A stretch of DNA of 29,676 bases from DATFJZ01 sp034660495. GTDB taxonomy: Bacteria > Desulfobacterota > Desulfobacteria > Desulfobacterales > Desulfobacteraceae. Where the stretch lies: positions 1-29,676 of the forward strand of contig JAYEJJ010000306.1 of NCBI GenBank assembly GCA_034660495.1, given 5' to 3'. Of the stretch, positions 17,425 through 24,214 are shown one piece after another; the first letter of the stretch is position 1, and each line of letters opens with the position of its first letter. The notes under the pieces were generated by a model. That model did not search any database and was not told where the DNA came from. It saw only the letters and a list, made by a program, of their open reading frames with translations. The position numbers and the translations under genes are program-made.

Positions 17425-18528
17425 ATGAATGTATTATCCATTGTTATTCCCTGTTATAATGAAGAAAAAACCCTGAAGCAGTGCGTTGAAAATGTTTTAA
17501 AAATAAAAGAGGACTCTCTGAGCCTTGAAATCATTATTGTAGATGATGCTTCAAGGGATTCAAGCCTTGATATTGCAAAAAAGCTGGCCGCTGAAAATAA
17601 AGAGATACGTGTGATGACCCACTCCAGAAATCAGGGAAAGAGAGCTGCCCTTAGAACGGGATTTAAAACGGCAACCGGTGATGTGGTGGCTGTGCAGGAT
17701 GCTGATCTGGAGTATAATCCCTTTGATTTAAAAAAATTGATCCAGCCGATTCTCAATCAAAAGGCGGATGTGGTGCTGGGGTCAAGATTTGTTTCCGGTG
17801 AAATGCACCGGGTCCTTTATTTCTGGCATTACATGGGCAACCGGTTGCTCACCTTTCTTTCCAATGCGTTTACAGACCTGAACCTGACGGATATGGAGAC
17901 CTGCTACAAGGTATTTAGAAGGGATGTAATTCAATCCTTTGAAATTGAAGAAAACAGATTTGGATTTGAGCCTGAAATTGTTGCCAAAATTGCCCATATG
18001 AGGCTTCGGATTTATGAAAGCGGAATTTCATACCATGGGCGGACCTACAGCGAAGGGAAAAAAATCGGGGTGCGGGACGGTTTGCGGGCCCTGTATTGTA
18101 TATTCAGGTACAATGCCTCCCATGCCCCGCTGCCGGTTCAGTTTTTTTTCTATTTGTTCATCGGAGGCACGGCAGCTGCGGTCAATCTTCTGGTTTTTCT
18201 TCTTTTGTTTCATTTCTTTAAAATGTCACCCCTGACAGCCGCACCTGCAGCGTTTACCATTGCTGCGGCAGTGAATTGTTTTCTGTGCATAAAACTAATG
18301 TTCAGGCATCAGGTCAAATGGAAAAGCACCATGGAAATTTTTTTGTTTGCCGTTGTGGTGGTGCTGGTCTGTCTGCTTGACAGTGCCTTAACCACTTTTT
18401 TCCTGTCTGTTTCCCTGTCTCCCTGGATGGCAAAGCTTGGGGCAACCGGTATTGGGCTGTTTTTTAATTTTGCAGGCCGCAGGTTTCTTGTTTTCCCGGA
18501 ATCCACCAGCGGGGCGTGGAGAAGTTAG
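17425..18528 (+). CDS. Polyprenyl-phosphate glycosyltransferase GT2-GtrA fusion
   Basis: A 367-residue fusion. Residues 1-230 are a dolichol-phosphate-mannose-synthase-like GT2 domain: SIVIPCYNEEKTL (5-17), VDDAS (39-43), GKRAALRTGF (71-80), QDADLEYNP (91-99), VVLGSRF (116-122) and FGFEPEIVAKI (179-189). Residues 238-360 are a GtrA domain with four membrane helices. The GT2 part would load a sugar onto undecaprenyl phosphate in the cytoplasm, and GtrA-type domains are thought to help flip or present the lipid-linked sugar. That product could feed the GT-C and GT87 enzymes of this locus. The ATG at 17425 follows a poor Shine-Dalgarno sequence. It lies 70 bases after the UXS gene and converges on the secreted-protein gene with two bases between stop codons. 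Confidence 0.9.
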   Translation: MNVLSIVIPCYNEEKTLKQCVENVLKIKEDSLSLEIIIVDDASRDSSLDIAKKLAAENKEIRVMTHSRNQGKRAALRTGFKTATGDVVAVQDADLEYNPFDLKKLIQPILNQKADVVLGSRFVSGEMHRVLYFWHYMGNRLLTFLSNAFTDLNLTDMETCYKVFRRDVIQSFEIEENRFGFEPEIVAKIAHMRLRIYESGISYHGRTYSEGKKIGVRDGLRALYCIFRYNASHAPLPVQFFFYLFIGGTAAAVNLLVFLLLFHFFKMSPLTAAPAAFTIAAAVNCFLCIKLMFRHQVKWKSTMEIFLFAVVVVLVCLLDSALTTFFLSVSLSPWMAKLGATGIGLFFNFAGRRFLVFPESTSGAWRS

Positions 18529-18530
18529 GA

Positions 18531-19160
18531 TCAGTATTGTTTCTTCTCGTCCGCAATCACTTCCACATATTTGAACCAGGACGCATCCACCTGATTGTCT
18601 GCATTGTTCTCAACGGCAAAATATATATGGTTTTTACCGGGGGATAAAGGCACTTCAGGGATCTTTGCCGCTGCCATGGCGCTTAAGGGAACATTGCCGA
18701 TCCTGGCGTTGTAGACCAGGTTGTAATCTGTCTGACAGGTCCCGAACAGGCCAGGCTCAGCCTCCCATCCTTTTCCCAGTATCCGGGTGGGTGTGGTGCG
18801 GGTGCCTGACGGAATCGGCGGCAGATGGCAGTCATAGGGGTAGGATGCATCACACCAGCTGGATGTGTTGTCAGCTCCGTACCCCATGGGATAGCTGCCC
18901 GGGCCAATCCATATGGTGTCGCCTCCCTGAATCCGCCAGTTCCCGGCAGTGTCCAGCAGATAAAACGGATGGGACAGGGCGCAGGCCTGGTCAGTTCCAC
19001 TCCCTGGCCAGGGGGCGTTTGCCGTGCCTGTGCATTGTGTAGAGTTTCCGCCATCGGTGCGGATGTAGTAGGTCTCCGCCCCAGCCGGTACCTGGAGGGT
19101 GAGCAGTAAAATAAACAGAATGGGGCTTGTTTGCACCATTATCCCAAACAGTTTTTTCAT
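18531..19160 (-). CDS. Secreted protein, possible truncated beta-helix protein
   Basis: A 209-residue exported protein with a clear signal peptide: KK, a hydrophobic core ILFILLLTLQV, and a likely cleavage after AGA at residue 28. The mature start (ETYYIRTDGGNSTQC, TANAPWPGSG, GDTIWIGPGSYPMGYGA) resembles the first coil of secreted right-handed beta-helix (pectate-lyase-like) proteins, which usually run to 400-600 residues. After RILGKGW (about 130) the sequence changes to an unrelated-looking tail (NHIYFAVENNADNQVDASWFKYVEVIA), so an internal deletion or fusion is possible. Cysteines at 43, 59 and in the WCDASYPYDCH segment suggest disulfides in the periplasm or outside. It stands alone, converging on the GT2-GtrA gene. 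A role with the LPS locus is not evident. Confidence 0.65.
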   Translation of the reverse strand: MKKLFGIMVQTSPILFILLLTLQVPAGAETYYIRTDGGNSTQCTGTANAPWPGSGTDQACALSHPFYLLDTAGNWRIQGGDTIWIGPGSYPMGYGADNTSSWCDASYPYDCHLPPIPSGTRTTPTRILGKGWEAEPGLFGTCQTDYNLVYNARIGNVPLSAMAAAKIPEVPLSPGKNHIYFAVENNADNQVDASWFKYVEVIADEKKQY

Positions 19161-19311
19161 AAGTCACTCCTTTCCGGATTCCAGGTCTGCATGTCACCAT
19201 CTGGCCCCCGTGCTGTCCATTAGAGCTTTTACAAGACAACCTTCATAATTGTTTTATCTCTCTAAACTGAATTCAATGTCAAGACAGATTTCAACTTTTT
19301 TGTTTTTGTTA

Positions 19312-19324
19312 CTCGATCATCAGG
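19312..19324 (+). promoter_or_regulatory. Dispersed dyad motif, 3' of Toprim gene
   Basis: CTCGATCATCAGG followed by TTTTTTGG. It lies 49 bases past the stop of the Toprim-like gene and 152 bases upstream of the secreted-protein start, in a 212-base spacer otherwise without recognisable features. Confidence 0.5.
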
Positions 19325-19372
19325 TTTTTTGGAATAAACGATTGGTCGTCGGCACACTGCAGCGTCACAAAA

Positions 19373-19999
19373 TCAGACCTTCATCAGAGCCCTTAATGCG
19401 CGGTCAAGACTGGGAGAATTTTTTGCTGCACGTTCTGGTGTCCATGAACTCTCCACGAAGTCACACAGCACATCGTTATATTTTGGGCCAATATGAGCTG
19501 CCCCTTTAGGAAGCATCTCACGATGGATCTTCGCCTTTCCCTTTCTGCGGATCACATTTAAAAGGTATTCCTTGGGATTATCTAATTGATCAGGATAGTT
19601 TGTAAAGTTAGTCGCGGAAATTCCAATGTATTCAGCCCAGGCTGCATGATCTGCGAGTATCCAGGATTCGACCTCTTTTACAGCAACCCTGAAGATACAC
19701 TGAGATGGTAGATTAACAGGAGTGCCCTGGGGTATGGAAAACCAGTCTCGTATCAGGGCACAAGGGCATTCAGCTGTGTCAAGATCCGTCAATATAAATA
19801 TATGGCTGCCAGCTTTCGCCATGTTCAGGAATGCTTCACATCTATTCTTGATAGCGCCAAAACCTCTCATAACAGCGGGGAAACCATTGCGAAAGATGAG
19901 GCGGCGATCCAATAGGGCGTTTTGGGTTGATAGAAGCTTGTGGGCTACGGCGGCGCTGGGAGCATCTTCAACATAGGCGAAGCAGTATATATCAGTCAT
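19373..19999 (-). CDS. Toprim-like (DUF4276/RloB-type) protein, probable nuclease
   Basis: A 208-residue protein with the marks of a small Toprim-fold nuclease: a strand ending in E11 (CFAYVEDAPS), an acidic pair D72/D74 after a hydrophobic strand (IFILTDLDTA), and the motif VKEVESWILAD (107-117) that is typical of DUF4276-like proteins. Toprim domains cut or rejoin nucleic acid with Mg bound by these acids. The gene starts one base after the TGA of an AAA ATPase gene, and such ATPase-Toprim pairs are known in OLD, PARIS, RloAB and AbiL-like phage defence systems. I infer that the ATPase senses and the Toprim protein cuts. It appears intact. The exact family needs a profile search. Confidence 0.75.
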   Translation of the reverse strand: MTDIYCFAYVEDAPSAAVAHKLLSTQNALLDRRLIFRNGFPAVMRGFGAIKNRCEAFLNMAKAGSHIFILTDLDTAECPCALIRDWFSIPQGTPVNLPSQCIFRVAVKEVESWILADHAAWAEYIGISATNFTNYPDQLDNPKEYLLNVIRRKGKAKIHREMLPKGAAHIGPKYNDVLCDFVESSWTPERAAKNSPSLDRALRALMKV

Positions 20000-20000
20000 A

Positions 20001-21155
20001 TCAAATCCTTTGAACTGTTACCCCTGTTTGTGGAAGTAGTATATCGGCAGCTGAGAGTCCGGACCGCATTGCCTCCATATCCGCATCTGATGGTGAAACA
20101 ATTTTTGTGGCTTCGCCACTTTGCCCTGGCTGGAGCATCAGAAAGTTGCCATCAATGCTCTTGCTTGACAGCATTACTTCACTATGTGTACTCACAAGGA
20201 TCTGCCCGCCAGACTTCCTTCTCCGCTGTCTGGTCGTATATAATAATTTTGGGATTTGCTCGACAATCGCTTTGTGGAGTGATAACTCAGGTTCCTCCAA
20301 GAGAATCATCCGATTGGAAGAAAGAAGGGTCCATAGCATTGCGAGCAAACGCAATGTACCATCAGAAAATTGGTCTTCTCTTTGCCATCCCGCATTGGGG
20401 CGCCAGTGGTTGTAGAGCATCTCAAGGTGAGGTCTGCCCGTTGTATCATCTTTTTTGAATTGTAGTTGTTCCAGATTTGGAATAACCTTCAGAAGAATGT
20501 CCTCGATCGTGCTAAGGCGGAAATCCCGAGTTCGCTTTTGTGTTCTTGAGATCTCTTCAAGAAAACCTTGACCAAAGGGATCGGACTCCAAATGCCTCAA
20601 AGATAGCTGATCACTGAATTTTAGAAGTTGTGGAACAAGATGCAGATAAAGAACATCAGAGAAGAAAGTTGATACCTCACGATAATCACGATTCATGTTT
20701 ATCTGCTCTAAATAAGTTTGAATTTTCCTCTCAGGATCAGTTTGGTCATCGTTATCAGGTCGTCCTGCCAACTGCTTCCCTTTTTTCCATACTTCTTCCT
20801 TAAGAACAATCGGTCGCTGTTTTCCTTTGCCTTCGTAGTTAAATCTTAGCTTATAGCACCAGTTTGGCAGTTTCTCTATATTGTTCTGTTCTTCTCGGAA
20901 TTCAAACTCAAGCTCTACCCACGCCGGTTGCCGTGCTGCCAGGCTTCTTATTTTTTTTAGGCCACCGCGCAAATCAATTGCCTGCTGAAGCCCCCCGCCT
21001 TTAGGATTAACGATATCTCTCATAAAGCGGAAGATGTCCAACAAATTTGACTTGCCTGAAGCATTAGGACCTATAAGATAAACCGTTTCTTTTAGGTCGA
21101 TATCGAAATTGGTAAAATTTCGCCAGTTTCTTATTTTTAAATTTGATATATACAT
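20001..21155 (-). CDS. AAA (ABC-type/OLD-like) ATPase of a two-gene defence-like module
   Basis: A 384-residue ATPase of the RecF/SMC-like AAA_15/AAA_21 group. It starts MYISNLKIRNWRNF, with Walker A GPNASGKS (29-36), an insertion of about 160 residues in place of a long coiled coil, an ABC signature-like segment QFSDGTLRLLAML (262-274), Walker B MILLEEPELSLH (283-294) with catalytic E288 or E290, and the H-loop in VSTHSE (321-326, H324). There is no nuclease domain in the same chain; the next gene, one base away, supplies a Toprim-like protein. Together they resemble a split overcoming-lysogenisation-defect nuclease. In related systems the ATPase binds DNA or phage protein triggers. The pair sits between LPS genes, which is unusual for the LPS pathway and suggests a transferred defence module. 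Shine-Dalgarno: GGAG about ten bases upstream. Confidence 0.85.
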   Translation of the reverse strand: MYISNLKIRNWRNFTNFDIDLKETVYLIGPNASGKSNLLDIFRFMRDIVNPKGGGLQQAIDLRGGLKKIRSLAARQPAWVELEFEFREEQNNIEKLPNWCYKLRFNYEGKGKQRPIVLKEEVWKKGKQLAGRPDNDDQTDPERKIQTYLEQINMNRDYREVSTFFSDVLYLHLVPQLLKFSDQLSLRHLESDPFGQGFLEEISRTQKRTRDFRLSTIEDILLKVIPNLEQLQFKKDDTTGRPHLEMLYNHWRPNAGWQREDQFSDGTLRLLAMLWTLLSSNRMILLEEPELSLHKAIVEQIPKLLYTTRQRRRKSGGQILVSTHSEVMLSSKSIDGNFLMLQPGQSGEATKIVSPSDADMEAMRSGLSAADILLPQTGVTVQRI

Positions 21156-21578
21156 GTTTGTTCTCCGCTGATATTTACAAGTTTTTTATTTTTTAAAGGG
21201 GGGTTTAGGCATTAATCATCAGTAATTCATTCAGCCCTGAATTACCCGATCAAACAGCCTTAGCTTCACCCCTGATATTCATCTTTCTGTGAGCCTTCAT
21301 CTTTATCATGCATAATTGTAAAATCAAGGCATTTTGATCTAAAATAATCAATACATGATTTTATTCTGGGCAGCCATTGTTTTTGCAATGTATCTGCATC
21401 TGATTAATATGCATTTATCGGATGAAAAAACAACACTGGGTATTAAAAAAATCTATGGTTTGCCAGTAATGCATTTGAATTATCGATTTTACAGATTCAA
21501 TCTGAAAATGTATGATTTCAGATTAAACGTCAAAATCAATATAACGTCCATGCCTTGACAGGCACAACAAAGCATGAA

Positions 21579-21638
21579 AGCTTTTAGCTTTTAGCTTTTA
21601 GCTTTTAGCTTTTAGCTTTTAGCTTTTAGCTTTTAGCT
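21579..21638. repeat. AGCTTTT heptamer tandem array
   Basis: Eight perfect head-to-tail copies of AGCTTTT fill 21579-21634, followed by AGCT at 21635 and then a degenerate AGCTGTTAGG, TTTTAGCTGAG. The seven-base unit is not a multiple of three and lies outside genes. Copy number is expected to vary by polymerase slippage. Confidence 0.95.
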
Positions 21639-21658
21639 GTTAGGTTTTAGCTGAGTAC

Positions 21659-21679
21659 TGATGGCTGATGGCTGATGGC
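21659..21679. repeat. TGATGGC heptamer, three copies
   Basis: Three perfect copies of TGATGGC at 21659-21665, 21666-21672 and 21673-21679. They lie 25 bases after the AGCTTTT array and share its seven-base period, 22 bases before the Shine-Dalgarno sequence of the dehydratase relic. Confidence 0.9.
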
Positions 21680-21711
21680 TTTCATATAAATTTAGTAGAT
21701 AAGGAGACCCC

Positions 21712-21991
21712 ATGAGTACTGATTATACACCCATGTGGCAGGAGCTGGGGCTTGATCTGGCAGCCCATGATGCCCTGCTGGCTGCCCTGGGAACCGCCTA
21801 CAGCGATATTTATCTGTCCCAGAAGAACCGGCCCCATCGTGTTCACCGGCGGGGTGGCCAAAAACCCCTGTTTGGTTGAACTGCTGTCGGGTAAACTGGA
21901 CCGGGAGATCCGGATCCCATCTGATCCCCAGCTGGCCGGTGCCTATGGCGCGGCGCTTCTGGCTGTGGACCGATGCCTGGGGTGCCGATAA
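21712..21991 (+). pseudogene. 2-hydroxyacyl-CoA dehydratase / activase deletion-fusion relic
   Basis: Two gene ends are joined. From ATG 21712, behind a good AAGGAG (21701-21706), the frame reads YTPMWQELGLDLAAHDALL and YSDIYLSQKNRP, the start of a 2-hydroxyacyl-CoA dehydratase subunit (HgdB/BcrB-like, 4Fe-4S enzyme). At about 21830 the sequence passes into another frame encoding GPIVFTGGVAKNPCLVELL, REIRIPSDPQLAGAYGAALLA, the C-terminus of the matching BadF/HgdC-type ATPase activase. That frame stops at 21991. These enzymes use ATP-driven reduction to dehydrate 2-hydroxyacyl-CoA or reduce aryl-CoA, and their genes are usually adjacent. The deletion removed nearly all of the dehydratase and most of the activase. 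Nothing functional remains. Family calls are from remembered motifs. Confidence 0.78.
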
Positions 21992-22022
21992 CGGGCAGCG
22001 GCTGATATATGTGATCCTGCCT

Positions 22023-22092
22023 GGGGCATGGCCGGGCATTGTCAACGGGATCATTATGGGGCATGGCCGGGCATTGTCAACGGGATCATTAT
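22023..22092. repeat. Perfect 35-bp tandem duplication
   Basis: The unit starting GGGGCATGGCCGGGCATT (22023-22057) is repeated exactly at 22058-22092, and the next bases GGGACTTGGCCGGGGCAT look like a decayed third copy. It lies in non-coding sequence just past the dehydratase/activase relic and is evidence of ongoing rearrangement there. Confidence 0.93.
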
Positions 22093-22190
22093 GGGACTTG
22101 GCCGGGGCATAAGGCCCTGGTGATCCTAAAATAATCCTGGCCTATACAGATGCGGTGTCATACACGCACCTGGAGGAGCCTGTTTCCCCC

Positions 22191-22802
22191 TTACACACAC
22201 AGTTCCAGCTGCTTTAAGGCACGGGGCAGTCTGTATTTGTCAACAGCCCTGGTCCAGCGCTTTTGATATTGTCTGATCAGCCAGTGTTTTGGTTTTGAGC
22301 TGTAGCAGGCCTTGTCAAAGTCAATAATATAGATGTTATGGGTTTTATCAATAAGGATGTTTCCAGGATGGAGGTCTACATGGTGAATTCTGTTTTCAAT
22401 CAGCAGACTGATATTCAGGGAGATGCTGGACAGCAGGGATAAAGCTGCTTTCTCGTTTTTAAGCACAAGGTCAGTATAGGATATCTGATTTTCTATTTTC
22501 TTTGTGACCAGCCATGCCCTGTAAAACAAAAATCCATGGGTGGCGTATATCACTGGTGTGGGGACATTTAAACCGGCTTTTCCGGCATGGATAAGAAATT
22601 CAAATTCCTTTTCTGGACGGCTTGTCCCTGTTTTCAGGTATCTGTCTCTGGTGATCAGAGACATCATTCCCCCGCGTCGGTAGGATTTAATGACCACAGG
22701 ACCGGTTTCAGGCAGGCTGGCATGGCAGGGCAGTGCGCGTCCCTTGAGAATACCCGGTGTTTTATCCTCCCCGGCATTGAAAAAATCAATTAATGTTCCC
22801 AT
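22191..22802 (-). CDS. KdkA-like LPS (Kdo/heptose) kinase
   Basis: A 203-residue kinase-fold protein of the LPS kinase family close in plan to KdkA, which phosphorylates Kdo of the inner core. Visible are the ATP lysine K39 in VVIKSYRRGG, RYLKTGTSRPEKEFEFL (54-70), GLNVPTPVIYA (77-87), the catalytic loop HVDLHPGNIL (141-150, D143) and the Mg-binding DFD (161-163). KdkA proteins average about 240 residues, so this is somewhat short. It acts in the cytoplasm on lipid-linked core. It is a single minus-strand gene between the dehydratase relic and the plus-strand GT9 gene. The start ATG at 22802 lacks a clear ribosome binding site. It is a second LPS-kinase locus beside the tandem fusion at 5.4 kb. 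Heptose kinase activity is the alternative. Confidence 0.82.
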   Translation of the reverse strand: MGTLIDFFNAGEDKTPGILKGRALPCHASLPETGPVVIKSYRRGGMMSLITRDRYLKTGTSRPEKEFEFLIHAGKAGLNVPTPVIYATHGFLFYRAWLVTKKIENQISYTDLVLKNEKAALSLLSSISLNISLLIENRIHHVDLHPGNILIDKTHNIYIIDFDKACYSSKPKHWLIRQYQKRWTRAVDKYRLPRALKQLELCV

Positions 22803-23121
22803 GGTTCTGCTGCTTAAAGGCGCCCTGGAGGTGAAGCAATAGGATTTGTATCTTTTTTTATAAAATTTTAAGATTGTAATTCCCCTGATTTTTTTATAAA
22901 AAAGAGGTCATTGTTTTAAACCATAGTGAAAATATTATGTTCCATGGACAGCTTGCAAGTCCTGTTTATCCGTTTTCACTCGATGATCACGTTTTTTAAT
23001 GTTGACATTTGCCCGTGATTTTCGAGAAATCAGTTATAAAACTTTGGTCATCTAGTTTCAATGAGTTTATTCATTTATAATATAAAGGTATGTCCATGAA
23101 ATTTGGCAGATTATTGAAAAG
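22803..23121. other. Divergent spacer between KdkA-like and GT9 genes
   Basis: A 319-base AT-rich region with no supported gene. It contains one dyad copy (22979-22991) and, at 23084-23098, a good AAAGG ribosome binding site with ATG seven bases later that belongs to the frame discussed under the GT9 gene. A TTGACA at 23002 has no well-spaced -10 box, so no promoter is called. Confidence 0.55.
22979..22991 (+). promoter_or_regulatory. Dispersed dyad motif upstream of GT9 gene
   Basis: CTCGATGATCACG preceded by TTTTCA and followed by TTTTTTAATG, 131-143 bases upstream of the GT9 start and 177 bases upstream of the divergent KdkA-like start. Confidence 0.5.
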
Positions 23122-24192
23122 ATGTTTCAAAACCAGGCAAAAAAAATCAAGCTGCCAAAATCTCCGTCATTTTTGATCATCCTCATGGGATCCCTGGGGG
23201 ATGTGACCCGGGGACTTTGTGTGGCTCCCCGGATCAAGTCTGTTTTCCCCGGAAGTCATATTACCTGGCTCATAGAACCCCGGTGTGAGGATGTTGTCAG
23301 CCTGTCTTCCTGCATTGACAGGGTCCTGGTTTTTGACCGGGATCACTGGCCGTCCGGATTGAAACGTCTGGTCCATGAGCTTAAAACAAACCGTTTTGAC
23401 TGTGTGCTGGACCTGCAGCGCCATTTTAAAAGCGGTTTTTTTTCCTTTGTTTCCAGGGCCCGATACCGAATCGGGTTTCATCCCGGCAATGCAAAGGAAG
23501 GCAACTGGATTTTCAATAACACTTATATTCCCTGGTGTGATGAATTTTATCCCAAGATTCAGCATTACCTTAAATTTACGCAATATCTGGGCGATACGCA
23601 ATCAGCATTTCCCAACCAGAAACAGCCCGACCGCCTTGATTTCGGGATTTCCTTTTCCAGGCTGTTATCCTCTGCCTCTCATGTGCTGTCAAAGACAAAA
23701 TCTCCTTTTATTGCAATGGTCCTGGGATCAACCTGGGTAACAAAGGAGTGGAGTTTTGACAATTATGCGGATCTGATCAAAAAGATTTTTGATACCACAG
23801 ATCTTTACATTGTTCTGGTGGATACCATGGCCAAGTACGATATGGCCTGTAATTTGGAAAAAGTCACAGATTCTTTCCGCCTGACCAATCTGGTGGGACA
23901 GACCTCTGTTCCTGATCTTGCTGCTGTATTAAGGTGCGCCCAGGCCGGTATTGGACCGGACTGCGGATCAGCTCATATTGCCGCTGCAGCAGCCACCCCC
24001 TATATCACCCTTTTTGGACCGACTTCCCCGGAAAGGACCGCTCCCTTTGGCAGTGAGCATCTGGTGGTGACCAAAAATCTGCCCTGTGCCCCGTGTTATA
24101 AGAAAAAATGCCCTGGGAAAAACATGGTCTGCATGGAATCCATTCAGGCAGAAGAAGTCATGGACAGGCTTTTTACGGCCTTGAAATATTGA
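23122..24192 (+). CDS. GT9 heptosyltransferase-like protein
   Basis: A 356-residue GT-B enzyme of family 9 (LPS heptosyltransferases). The N-domain begins SFLIILMGSLGDVTRGLCVAPRIK, the usual glycine-rich start with D27, and the C-domain has GIGPDCGSAHIAAAAATPYITLFGPTSPERTAPFG, the donor-binding segment. It would add L,D-heptose or a similar sugar from an ADP donor to Kdo or heptose on the cytoplasmic side. C-terminal CxxC-type cysteines (CAPCYKKKC) match other family members here. The start is doubtful. The best ribosome binding site (AAAGG 23084-23088) serves ATG 23096, whose frame MKFGRLLKRCFKTRQ runs into a run of eight A (23139-23146) and then out of phase. One more A would join it to KIKLPKSPSF. 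The in-frame ATG 23122 has almost no Shine-Dalgarno. Confidence 0.86.
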   Translation: MFQNQAKKIKLPKSPSFLIILMGSLGDVTRGLCVAPRIKSVFPGSHITWLIEPRCEDVVSLSSCIDRVLVFDRDHWPSGLKRLVHELKTNRFDCVLDLQRHFKSGFFSFVSRARYRIGFHPGNAKEGNWIFNNTYIPWCDEFYPKIQHYLKFTQYLGDTQSAFPNQKQPDRLDFGISFSRLLSSASHVLSKTKSPFIAMVLGSTWVTKEWSFDNYADLIKKIFDTTDLYIVLVDTMAKYDMACNLEKVTDSFRLTNLVGQTSVPDLAAVLRCAQAGIGPDCGSAHIAAAAATPYITLFGPTSPERTAPFGSEHLVVTKNLPCAPCYKKKCPGKNMVCMESIQAEEVMDRLFTALKY

Positions 24193-24214
24193 AACAGAAA
24201 AAAAGTCCTCCATG

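Larger units (their letters stand above)
21156..21711. other. Spacer with tandem repeats, no supported gene
   Basis: A 556-base region without a convincing gene. A 67-codon open frame at 21355-21558 has an ATG but no clear ribosome binding site and an odd composition (rich in Leu, Asn, Tyr and Phe), so I leave it out. The right part is made of heptamer repeats (AGCTTTT and TGATGGC, listed separately) directly in front of the dehydratase relic. No dyad copy was seen here. Confidence 0.6.

Noticed and set aside
21355..21558. Open frame of 67 codons
   Set aside because: No clear Shine-Dalgarno, no recognisable domain, odd composition and isolated position in a repeat-rich spacer.
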